A stretch of 64,000 nucleotides of DNA from Ricordea florida (Eukaryota; Cnidaria; Anthozoa; Corallimorpharia; Ricordeidae), in contig OX453274.1 in NCBI GenBank assembly GCA_949710005.1, positions 6,183,674 to 6,247,673 of the forward strand, in the 5' to 3' direction. The notes below the pieces were generated by a model that did not search any database, was not told the DNA's origin, and saw nothing but the letters and a program-made list of their open reading frames with translations. Both the position numbers and the translations under genes were made by a program. Numbering within the stretch: the stretch's first letter is position 1; each line of letters starts with the position of its first letter. Shown here piece by piece: positions 1 through 7,973 of this stretch.

Positions 1-259
1 ATTGAAAAGAAGAGTCCGCCAAGCCATCGGCAATCTTCTTGCCCGACACAACTTGGTACCTTTTGTAATACTTTTCCACATCCTTGTCCGATAGTTTGGT
101 TATGTCGGAGAGGTCCATAACCACACCCGTGTATTCCTTCGTCGAACCCAGACAAGCCAGGATTGAAAGAGATTCCCTCTTTGACTCCAAATCATTGATT
201 GGTGATGGTGTTGTATCAACTGATGCTTCACCGTTCAGTATCTCTTCAGGGTTAGCCAT
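1..259 (-). CDS. Unknown element gene, N-terminal 86 codons (partial)
   Basis: An open frame starts at ATG 259-257 and runs off the left edge without a stop. It overlaps the end of the ATPase gene by 8 nt (ATGGCTAA), a tight coupling typical of compact viral gene blocks, which supports it being real. The visible part begins MANPEEILNG and has an acidic, Ser/Thr-rich start followed by a charged segment containing KLSDKDVEKYYKRYQVV. I do not recognise the family. Position right after MCP-ATPase suggests a structural or conserved accessory protein, but that is inference. A plus-strand frame over 84-287 is a shadow of this gene. Confidence 0.6.
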   Translation of the reverse strand, partial: MANPEEILNGEASVDTTPSPINDLESKRESLSILACLGSTKEYTGVVMDLSDITKLSDKDVEKYYKRYQVVSGKKIADGLADSSFQ

Positions 260-890
260 GTTTGGCCTCAGATGCGGGTATCTCTAAGTATTTATCAAAT
301 GGGTGGCGGAGTGAAAAGCAAAGTCTGGCGTACTTTTCAGTCTCGAGTAGCTTCTTATACCTCTTGCGTTTTTCAGCATCTAATGCACCACCATATTCCT
401 CAAATAACATTTTCATCGCAGTTTCAGACGGGTTGTAAAACGACACCACGCATGCGACATTCTCTCTGAATGGTTTCGAGATCGATGTGAGCTGTTGGGT
501 GAGAACCCACACCGATATGCCAATATGCCTCCCGGAGAAGGCCAGATTGATGAATTTGTTTGTCCGGTTCTTCAAGTCTTTCGAAACAGCGCAATCGTCG
601 AGTATTATGAGTGTGTTCTCACCCGAGAATAACGTTGAGCAAAGCGTTAGCAAATAGTCAATCTCGTCCTCATTACTAGAGTCTGGTGAGAGTACCCAAA
701 ATCTCTTGTCCCCCTTCGCAAAGCCTCTGTAAGTCTTGTTATGGATATAAGTGGGGCAAATCAAGACAATATAGTCGAACACGCCCCTAAAGTGTCCTCG
801 AAGCTGGTCCACTATGTATTGAGTCTTTCCACAATTCGTAGGTCCCGTAATGATACAGTTGAATGGGATTTTGTCCACTAACTCATTCAT
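252..890 (-). CDS. A32/FtsK-HerA-type genome packaging ATPase
   Basis: A 212-residue P-loop ATPase. Walker A is GPTNCGKT at residues 16-23 and Walker B is LIILDD at about 94-99; a downstream TQQ motif fits the sensor region of the HerA/FtsK packaging clade (vaccinia A32-like). The length is usual for Polinton and adintovirus packaging ATPases. Known role: pumps the linear dsDNA genome into the preformed capsid. It starts 13 bp after the capsid gene ends and its stop overlaps the next gene, consistent with one morphogenesis block. The frame is intact from ATG to TAA. Family assignment is strong from motifs and neighbours. Confidence 0.9.
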   Translation of the reverse strand: MNELVDKIPFNCIITGPTNCGKTQYIVDQLRGHFRGVFDYIVLICPTYIHNKTYRGFAKGDKRFWVLSPDSSNEDEIDYLLTLCSTLFSGENTLIILDDCAVSKDLKNRTNKFINLAFSGRHIGISVWVLTQQLTSISKPFRENVACVVSFYNPSETAMKMLFEEYGGALDAEKRKRYKKLLETEKYARLCFSLRHPFDKYLEIPASEAKHG

Positions 891-903
891 AGTTTGATTA
901 TGT

Positions 904-2138
904 TTAGTACGTTATCTCTCTTAAGTTTGAATTCTTAATTGACATGGCAGCGTCAGCAACCACGAACATGTAGCAAGTAAGAACCCTGTCTCCTCTCTTC
1001 TCCCTGTTAATCTCGAGTCTTATGCCATCTCGAGTACTAGTTAACTCCAAACCGTTTCCATGAACATCGTTGTCGGGGTAACTCCTCAGATCAATCCACA
1101 AAGCAAACTTGTTCGTATAGAAATCAGACTCCTTGATGGAATCATCGATACCAACTCGTTTAATTATGGCCTGCCATAAATCAGTTGGTATCATACCTTT
1201 CGAATAAAGTTTGTTTGGTACTCCATCTTTGTCAATCTTGATCGATGTGATCTTTGGGTTCACAAAACTCTCAGAGTCCCTAGCACCTGCTGCATATGGG
1301 GCTGTGAAGATACATAGTATCCCAGTCATGGACTTCCTAGGCACGTTAATATGCTCATTGATCACACCATCATTCTTCTCAGAGATTGGGAACGTTTTGT
1401 GAAGAAGTATCTTCTCATACAAGAAAACCCTTCCATTCTGGTACGAGGCAATGGCTTGACTGGCTAATCGGTCACTTGATATGCAATGATACTCCAGCTC
1501 CATATTTGTTAATTTGTAATCAGGTGGTGTTTCAGCGTTTGAGTAAACGACGACATCAGAGACTGGAGCTAGAGTTATTTCGAATTTGAGTGGATGTGGT
1601 AAGGCTTTTGGATAGAAAACTCCATGATCTTTCAGTATCGTGTGGTCCAATGGTATTTCGTACCTGGTGTTATGAAGTGCACCTAGAGTATTTTCTGCTG
1701 CATTTGAGGTAGCTTTGTCACCGGCATTGGTTCTGATTTTCCTTAAATTCTCGGATGATATGCCCTGTCTCAATCTGTTATTTCGATCGGTCTCTGACAA
1801 AAACAAATCGTGATAAGTCTTGAACAAATCAAACCTATCAATGTCCTCTATGATTTCACCCCCGAATAGAACCCTGTATCGTGAAACGAGGTTCCTTCCC
1901 AAGTTGTTGACAAGTGTGTTGTTCTTGTGACCTGTCACACCAAATCGAAAGTGATGTACACGCTACCGGGTACAATCACCAAGTTGTCGGTCAGTTTTGG
2001 TATTTCAATGTATAATGTCTCGCCAGGATTGGCTGATGAGGGGTTTAGCGTGATCCGATTTAATGAGGACTCGGCCCTCAAACCTTTACGCATCCTGGGA
2101 ACACGATCAGTATCAAGAATGTATGATATTCCAGCCAT
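904..2138 (-). pseudogene. Major capsid protein gene (double jelly-roll type), broken by a frameshift
   Basis: Two overlapping frames make one capsid gene. The N-terminal part is 2138-1935 (67 codons, ATG start, ends in TGA at 1937-1935). The C-terminal part continues in another frame to the stop at 904 (the 344-codon open segment has only a GTG as its first possible start at 1938). The two parts abut at 1935-1938 and read together as a conserved block of Polinton/adintovirus capsid proteins (N side ending VYITFDLV, C side beginning at TGHKNN), with one base missing or two extra. Length of about 410 residues in total fits a Polinton-type capsid protein. It lies between the integrase (divergent, 25 bp between start codons) and the ATPase. 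Either a real inactivating indel or an assembly error; programmed frameshifting is unlikely because no slippery heptamer is visible. Confidence 0.85.
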
Positions 2139-2163
2139 TTAAATGCACTGAATCTTGTTGTAA
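2139..2163. promoter_or_regulatory. 25-bp divergent intergenic gap between integrase and capsid starts
   Basis: Only 25 bp separate the capsid ATG (2138, minus) from the integrase ATG (2164, plus). The sequence is AT-rich and no clear TATA element is seen. If both starts are right, the promoters must lie within the opposite gene or be shared. Promoter role is inferred from position only. Confidence 0.35.
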
Positions 2164-3153
2164 ATGTCTAGTGACAATATTTTAAGTCGATTATACTACC
2201 CTACAGATGGATACTGGAAAGGATACTCGGCCATAGCAAAGTTGGCGAGTGCGGCCAAAGTGACCGAAAGTGTTGCTAGAGATTGGTTGGAGAAGCAAGC
2301 ATTGTGGCAGATATATGTTCCTCCACCAAGGTATATACCCAGACCACATTGGGTCGTTGGCAAACCAAATCAAATTCATCAGGCGGACTTGCTGTTTCTT
2401 CCTCACGATACAGTGAGAAGAAAAACATACCGCTATGCGCTGGTTGTGGTTGATATCGCTTCTAGGTACAAGGATGCTGAGGCTCTGACCTCCAAAGATA
2501 GTGGTGAAGTGGCCAGGGCGTTTGAGAGGATTTATGCTCGGAGGTTAAAGTGGCCAAAGACATTAATGGTGGATCCCGGTAGAGAATTCATGGGTAGTGT
2601 CACTCACTTGATGAATAAGCATCAAGTAGACGTACAGCGAAGTAAAGCTGGTAATCATCGAGCGCAGGCTTTTGTAGAGAGGGCTAACAGAACGCTTGGT
2701 GAAAAATTATTTAGCCATCAATATGCACAGGAGATGGTGAGTGATGTTAGGTCTAGGGTTTGGGTGAAAAGGCTGCCCGCCATTATGAAGACTTTGAATT
2801 CTGAACCCACACGCATCACAGGTAAAGAGCCCGATGAAGCTTTGGAATTGAAAGAGATTGATGTTAAGCCTATGGAATACAAGAGAGCTGTGGGTTTGAA
2901 TGAGAAGAGGTTGCCCCCGGGAGTCGAGGTTAGGTATTTGTATTCGCCCGGTGAAGATGAAGGTGGTGACAAACGAAGAGCCACTGATCCTGTATGGAGC
3001 CTTGAGGTTTATGACATAGCGAGAACAGTAATTTCACCAGATCAACCAGTGGTGTATTATTTGGATGGAGTATCGAAGCGAGGATTTGTGCGCGAGGAAC
3101 TCCAAGTTGTTCCCGATGATACTGAATTACCACCCTCTAGAGTGCTTAAGTGA
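2164..3153 (+). CDS. Retroviral-type (rve) integrase of the element
   Basis: A 329-residue DDE integrase, the only plus-strand gene in the block. Residues 1-60 form a helical, basic N-terminal region. The catalytic core has D75 (QADLLFLP), D137 (MVDPGREF) and E172 (FVERANRTLG), with 34 residues between the last two, as in retroviral and Polinton integrases. The C-terminal part, with YYLDGVSKRGFVREEL, fits a small beta-rich DNA/chromatin-binding domain. Known role: joins element ends to host DNA. The frame is intact. Its start is 25 bp from the capsid start on the other strand and its end overlaps the end of the TFIIB-like gene by 27 bp. Confidence 0.92.
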   Translation: MSSDNILSRLYYPTDGYWKGYSAIAKLASAAKVTESVARDWLEKQALWQIYVPPPRYIPRPHWVVGKPNQIHQADLLFLPHDTVRRKTYRYALVVVDIASRYKDAEALTSKDSGEVARAFERIYARRLKWPKTLMVDPGREFMGSVTHLMNKHQVDVQRSKAGNHRAQAFVERANRTLGEKLFSHQYAQEMVSDVRSRVWVKRLPAIMKTLNSEPTRITGKEPDEALELKEIDVKPMEYKRAVGLNEKRLPPGVEVRYLYSPGEDEGGDKRRATDPVWSLEVYDIARTVISPDQPVVYYLDGVSKRGFVREELQVVPDDTELPPSRVLK

Positions 3154-3963
3154 CATTGTTGAGATGTCAGCCATTTCACGAACTATCTTGATCAATGAAA
3201 TGTCCGAAATTTTAACTTTGTCGGCAAAGATCTTCTTTGTCATACCTATTTGATTTTTATACTCCTGGTTCATACATAAGTAAAAGAAGACAATACCCGC
3301 TGCAACTACACTGCTAGTACAGCGCTCAAGAATCTGTGATGTTTCTCCAAAGTACTTGGCAATGGACAAAATACGTCTTTGATGAGATTCATCAACCCCA
3401 GTAACTCTCATTATCCAGGGAATAAGTTTCTCTGGTGTAGTGTAGTTGGTTCTCACCTCTGGGAATGCTTCCAAGTACATTTCTAAACCACGTGTCATGG
3501 CTCTTTTCTTGAGTCCAAACAAATTCCTAATGTAATCTAACGTACGATACTCACCAAATTCTTGGTATGTATAAAACAAGCATGAAGCCACTAAAGACGT
3601 ACGAATCTGACCGCGATTTTTACACTTAAACTTTAGAATCTCTTGATACTTGGCTTCTACGATATCGATCATCATAGAAGACACATTCAAGTCATGTCTC
3701 TCGAATACATTACGAACTCCCTTTGGTTTTGATCTACGAAGATCACACCTATTGGCTGATAAGTTGTACATCGTCCATTCTCGTTTAGAGTAGTCCATCC
3801 GTTCTAGTTCAGTCTTACAGAGGCTACAAACAACAATCCCTGTCTTATCCCTATACACACTTTCATGCTTACAAACCTGTTCGTCCTCTTCATCAGCTTT
3901 CTTGAACATGGACTGAAAATGATCGACAAGGCTGTGATAATTTTCCTCTGAATCGTAATCCAT
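3127..3963 (-). CDS. TFIIB-like transcription factor of the element
   Basis: A 278-residue protein. An acidic N-terminus is followed by a zinc ribbon with C31, H33, C46 and C49 (CKH...VVCSLC). After a linker come two helical repeats resembling cyclin folds, about 95-180 and 185-275, with TSLVASCLFYTYQEFG and SSVVAAGIVFFYLCMN at equivalent places. This is the TFIIB/Brf architecture: zinc ribbon plus tandem cyclin repeats, close to the usual TFIIB length. Likely role: directing RNA polymerase II to element promoters, possibly late genes. It overlaps the integrase tail-to-tail by 27 bp and starts 39 bp below the polymerase end. The frame is intact. TFIIB identity is from motifs; the specific function is inference. 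Confidence 0.8.
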   Translation of the reverse strand: MDYDSEENYHSLVDHFQSMFKKADEEDEQVCKHESVYRDKTGIVVCSLCKTELERMDYSKREWTMYNLSANRCDLRRSKPKGVRNVFERHDLNVSSMMIDIVEAKYQEILKFKCKNRGQIRTSLVASCLFYTYQEFGEYRTLDYIRNLFGLKKRAMTRGLEMYLEAFPEVRTNYTTPEKLIPWIMRVTGVDESHQRRILSIAKYFGETSQILERCTSSVVAAGIVFFYLCMNQEYKNQIGMTKKIFADKVKISDISLIKIVREMADISTMSLKHSRGW

Positions 3964-4002
3964 ACCGACTTTGTCTAGTTGGGTATATGTATAATTAAAT
4001 CA

Positions 4003-7000
4003 TTAAGTTTTTACCGAAATTAGAGTCCTAAAGTGACCATATGCATATGTGTGTATCCCATCCTCCCTTACCACCCTTTTGTCGTCTTCGCATGATAGTG
4101 CCACCTTGTTCACAGTCTCTGTGTACACGTCGTGTAGGTGACTCCTGATGATATTCATAGTCCTCCTCTGTGATTTTTGATTGAAGAGGCAATCCTTGTA
4201 GTCTTTGAAGCTTATGCTCTTTTTCACTACAGCCTTCTTCACACCTTTACACTTCTTTTCCTCCTTTCCCTGATCCATCATATATGAATATAGTTTGGCC
4301 CGGAGACCCACGAATTCTATGATCTGTTGGCCACCCGCTTCATCCTTGAACATGCCCCCGACTTTCTTGTTCACACCCACCTCAATGCCGGATGGATGAT
4401 CTTCGGGGTAGTTGCTGGTGTCGAACCTGTCTTTCACATCTGGGCTGATGTCTTTGTAGAAGTCATCCGTCTCCACCTCGTATGCCAGTGAATCTGTGTC
4501 TGTAAATAACAACTTGGCCTTGCTACCATACTTGGGCTTGATGTAGTTGTAGTGAAAGTCGTACATTATCGTCTTGCTTATTTCCAGGACTGAAAAGCCT
4601 AGGTAAATGGGTTTGTCCAACACCAAGTTTGTCTTTTTCATTTGTACTGCAACTAGATTCTCACAAAAGATCGTGCTGTGGTGGTAATTCGGCTTCGATA
4701 CCAACTTCTTGGCTTTTGACTCTTCAGTGACCAAACGAACGTCCACTCTGTTCCTCACGTTCTCCATCGTTTTCCCAAAGACTGAGTTGTTCATCAACTT
4801 GAAAAAGTCCTTCTCGAAGTCGTTTGTTGCTTTGGTCCTTAGTTCGGTGTTCAGATCGATAAAGGGCTTCAGCCACGCGGACTCTTTGAATGTGATGCCT
4901 CTGTGTATCTTGTAGACTTTCAACCCGAGACTCAAATACTGTTTCAGTGTCTCGTGGTGAATAATGTATTTTCGTTTGTTCCTTAGGTTCGGAATTAGCT
5001 TATCCACACCATTTACCGTAACTCTCTCTGGTGCTAATGGATAGTCATTATGCAGTTTGTGAAGGTGCTTTGGGTACATTAGATTAACCTCTAGTATGCA
5101 TGGTAGATCTTCCCACTTCAATACAAGCTCTTCTTCAGTCAACCATCGAAAGTCATGTGTTGGTAAAGGTTTACTCATTGCACATCCGTACAAACCGTTT
5201 GCATCCATATATGTGATGTACTTTGTTGGTAATGATGGGTTGGTAATGATCTTTCATGTATGGATTGTTGGCTTTACCATATCTAGTTGAGATCATGGAG
5301 ATACCCCCTCGGATGCCCTCCTCAACCATGAGAAGCATGTCAGGGTCATTCAAAAGTTCCAATCTCACATTGGTCATTTTCAGGGCCGCGTCCCATGCCA
5401 ACCCAGGTGCAGTGTAGTACCAAGCTGGATCCAAGTCGTAGTTCTTCCTACAAACTTCTCTGAAGTTCTCAAAGACATCAGCCAATAATAAGACATCCAG
5501 TTCAAGGTAAAGGTCGTGGTATTCCCTGAAGCTCTCAATTCCAAAGACTCTCCACACGTTTTGAGCATGCTGGTAATCCTCATCCGATATTTCGGCATTG
5601 TAGAGCTTCGAGTAGAACTCATCCTTTGGTGGGAGGTGAGTTTCACTGAGCTTATCAAACCCATCAAACCAATCGTACGGAAATACCCCCTTCCTAGTGA
5701 GTAACTGCAAGTCTGTGCCATCTTCCATCTCCCTTTCAAACCAACTCTTTACATTTACAAGAGAAGATTGTGGTAGGTTGTCAGCCAACCTTCTGAGGCC
5801 CGCTGCCATAAACCGAAAGCTATCAATGAACCTGATTCCCCGTTTAATGTCAACCATTTTCCCTTTCTTGTTCTTGTAAGATTCGACAACAATCTCTTTC
5901 GTGAACGAAATGTACTTTTCATCTTTGATTGGTATACAATCCAGCTTACTTTTCGATTCCCCTATGTTCCTCACAAATAAATGACCATCGTATCCGGATA
6001 GGTTATGGAATATAACTGGTATGAATTTAGGCACCTTGTAATTCAAGTTGCACTCCTGGTGCGCTGCTCCTCTGTACTTTCCACTAAGATGACAATGGTC
6101 CAACACCTTGTCATGGCCAAGCATCGATCCGCAGATGTGACAATGTGTGGCATTTTCATAGGCTATTCTCTCATCCTGACTGACACGAGAATTTTTAGGT
6201 AGCTTGAACCTATCATAGACTTGTTTGACATCCGACTCCAAGCTTTCCATAAACATCTTGGGTACATCTTCGTCTGGTGACTCAGCTGTGTGCATTACAA
6301 GTTTGGGTTCGAATATAGCGTTATCAAAGCACTTGATCAGGTAACAGAAACCTGATGGTTTATGCTTTTGATATCTATTGGTAAAGCTCCTACCCTCATC
6401 TTGGTAACAAGTATACATCTTTTCAGTGTAGCACTCAAAATCTGCATACACAACAAACGGTACCTCCATCTTCCTGTTGTGATTCTTGAAACGGAAGAAC
6501 TGCGGGCTCCCATCTTCGTTCATGGGGACTGTCGTCTTGACTGCTTGATGATTGCTACAAAACTCTAGATGCTTGTCTAGTGAGGATTGTTTATTGAATG
6601 GGTTAAGACATCTGTGGCAAAAGTATTTTCTACCATCGTGTTTATCAACTTGTGATGACAAAAGCCTACTCAAGTTCTTAATCCAACAGTAGTGATTCGT
6701 TTCATCTTTGTGTAACAAAAGTAAGTTTATCACTCTCACCTCTCGCCGTTTACTGATTCTCAAAACGTTTACCCCAGACTCGTATCCATATACGTTAATG
6801 GTGTAAGGATTTTGCTTTTCAAACTTGGTAATGTCCCTTAGTGTAACAGGGAACTCCATCCCCGTCCAGTCAAACCTCTCAGAGTTCTTTCTCATCTCAG
6901 CATTCAGTCTTTCACCGTGATTCTCTTTGGGAAATACAGCAGATGTCACCGCCCACTTGAAACACTCATCGTCATTCTCATTCTTGACATTGATTATAGC

Positions 7001-7945
7001 CTTCTTATCAGACAGAACCTTTGGTAGAGGTATGTAAGAAGTCCCAGACACAGGCTCATATGGGTTAATGTGTATATCAAAGTACTCAACTCGATCAAAT
7101 TGCCACCCAGACTGTTCACCTTCAAACTTCGCAACCTTTTCAAGTTGTAATCCCGTCATTGCATCGAATAAGTTATTTGTGTCAGTTGAGTCCGTTACTA
7201 TTTCAAGTCTAGTATGAAAGTACCCCTCAGTGTATTCAACATTACCCGTAACAAGATCCCCTTTTACGAATGTACAAGTTAGTACAAACTTCACCTTGAT
7301 GGGTTTTCTTCTAGTATAAAGTAACTCCAAAACCTTTGGTTTTATTTTCTTGATGAACTCTCGAGGACCGTACCCCCTCTTACCATCGATCCGATATGTC
7401 TTGAAGAACCCTTTCAGTGCACTTTCCTTTTCTTTTACACTGAACGGCTCCTGTACAGCCCAAATGCTCCTTATTTCCTCCTTCAACTTCCTGATTCTTT
7501 CTTTCACAGGCTTTTTGATTCTCTTTGGTACATAATTCAAAATCCAATTCGCAAGCTTATTTATTTTCTTTTGTACTTCTTTGTTATATTCCGAAAGAAG
7601 TGTTCTATACCGACTAGGACGTACGTATTTTGTAGGCCTAAGAATAGGTACATTTATTTCTGGGACAGGCTCACCTAGAACATCCGATGTTCTCCTACTA
7701 CCACTAGGTACCTCAGGCATTGGAAGCCCCTCTATTAGTAACTCGTTTCCACCACCACTACCACTACCACTAGGTACCTCTTCAGGCATCCCCAGCGCCT
7801 CCACTAACTCTCCCCGGCGCATCTTATAATATTTGGCTATCTTGCGATCCTTGGCAATGGCGCGGAGCTCTTTGACAGTTTGACGTTGATTGGGCATGAT
7901 GAGTTTGGATGTACAGGTCATCCCTTTAAGATGATATGGTATCAT
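4003..7945 (-). pseudogene. polB: Protein-primed family B DNA polymerase gene, split by a frameshift
   Basis: The N-terminal frame runs 7945-5171 (924 codons; the likely true start is ATG at 7897, beginning MPNQRQTVKEL). The C-terminal frame is open from 5208 to the stop at 4003. They cross near 5205-5215, where an AAAG run appears to have one base too many. Order: a helical SAP/Rho-N-like segment (about 18-52), a Gly/Ser/Pro linker, a C2HC finger (443-463), Exo I YADFECY (about 500), an inserted Cys/His treble-clef (CHICG...DHCH, 602-634) resembling HNH/endonuclease VII folds, Exo II NLSGYD (648-653) and Exo III YLELD (813-817). The C part has motif A DANGLYG, motif B NNSVFGKTMENVR and motif C FTDTDS. 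All catalytic motifs survive on the two pieces. It would replicate the linear element genome by protein priming. Confidence 0.9.
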
Positions 7946-7951
7946 TTTTAG

Positions 7952-7973
7952 AATCCTGCACGCGTGCAGGATT
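7952..7973. promoter_or_regulatory. Perfect 22-bp palindrome upstream of polB
   Basis: Two perfect 11-bp arms (AATCCTGCACG and its complement) meet at 7962/7963 with no spacer, just upstream of the polymerase reading frame. It could be a binding site for a dimeric protein or a hairpin near the element end. The function is unknown. Confidence 0.5.

Larger units (their letters stand above)
1..7973 (-). mobile_element. Polinton/adintovirus-like element (partial, runs off left edge)
   Basis: Six adjacent genes of the Polinton/adintovirus set are packed here with gaps of 8-40 bp and no introns: packaging ATPase, major capsid protein, integrase, TFIIB-like factor, family B DNA polymerase and one partial unknown gene. 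All are on the minus strand except the integrase. The left end is outside the window. The right end was not located: no terminal inverted repeat partner or target duplication can be tested with one end missing. 7973 is simply the end of a palindrome just upstream of the polymerase. Two genes carry single frameshifts, so this copy is probably inactive as it stands. Capsid protease and minor capsid genes, if present, would lie left of the window. Confidence 0.9.

Noticed and set aside
1935-1945. Programmed ribosomal frameshift in the capsid gene
   Set aside because: No slippery heptamer is visible at the frame crossing, and a one-base loss explains the join; kept as an indel instead.
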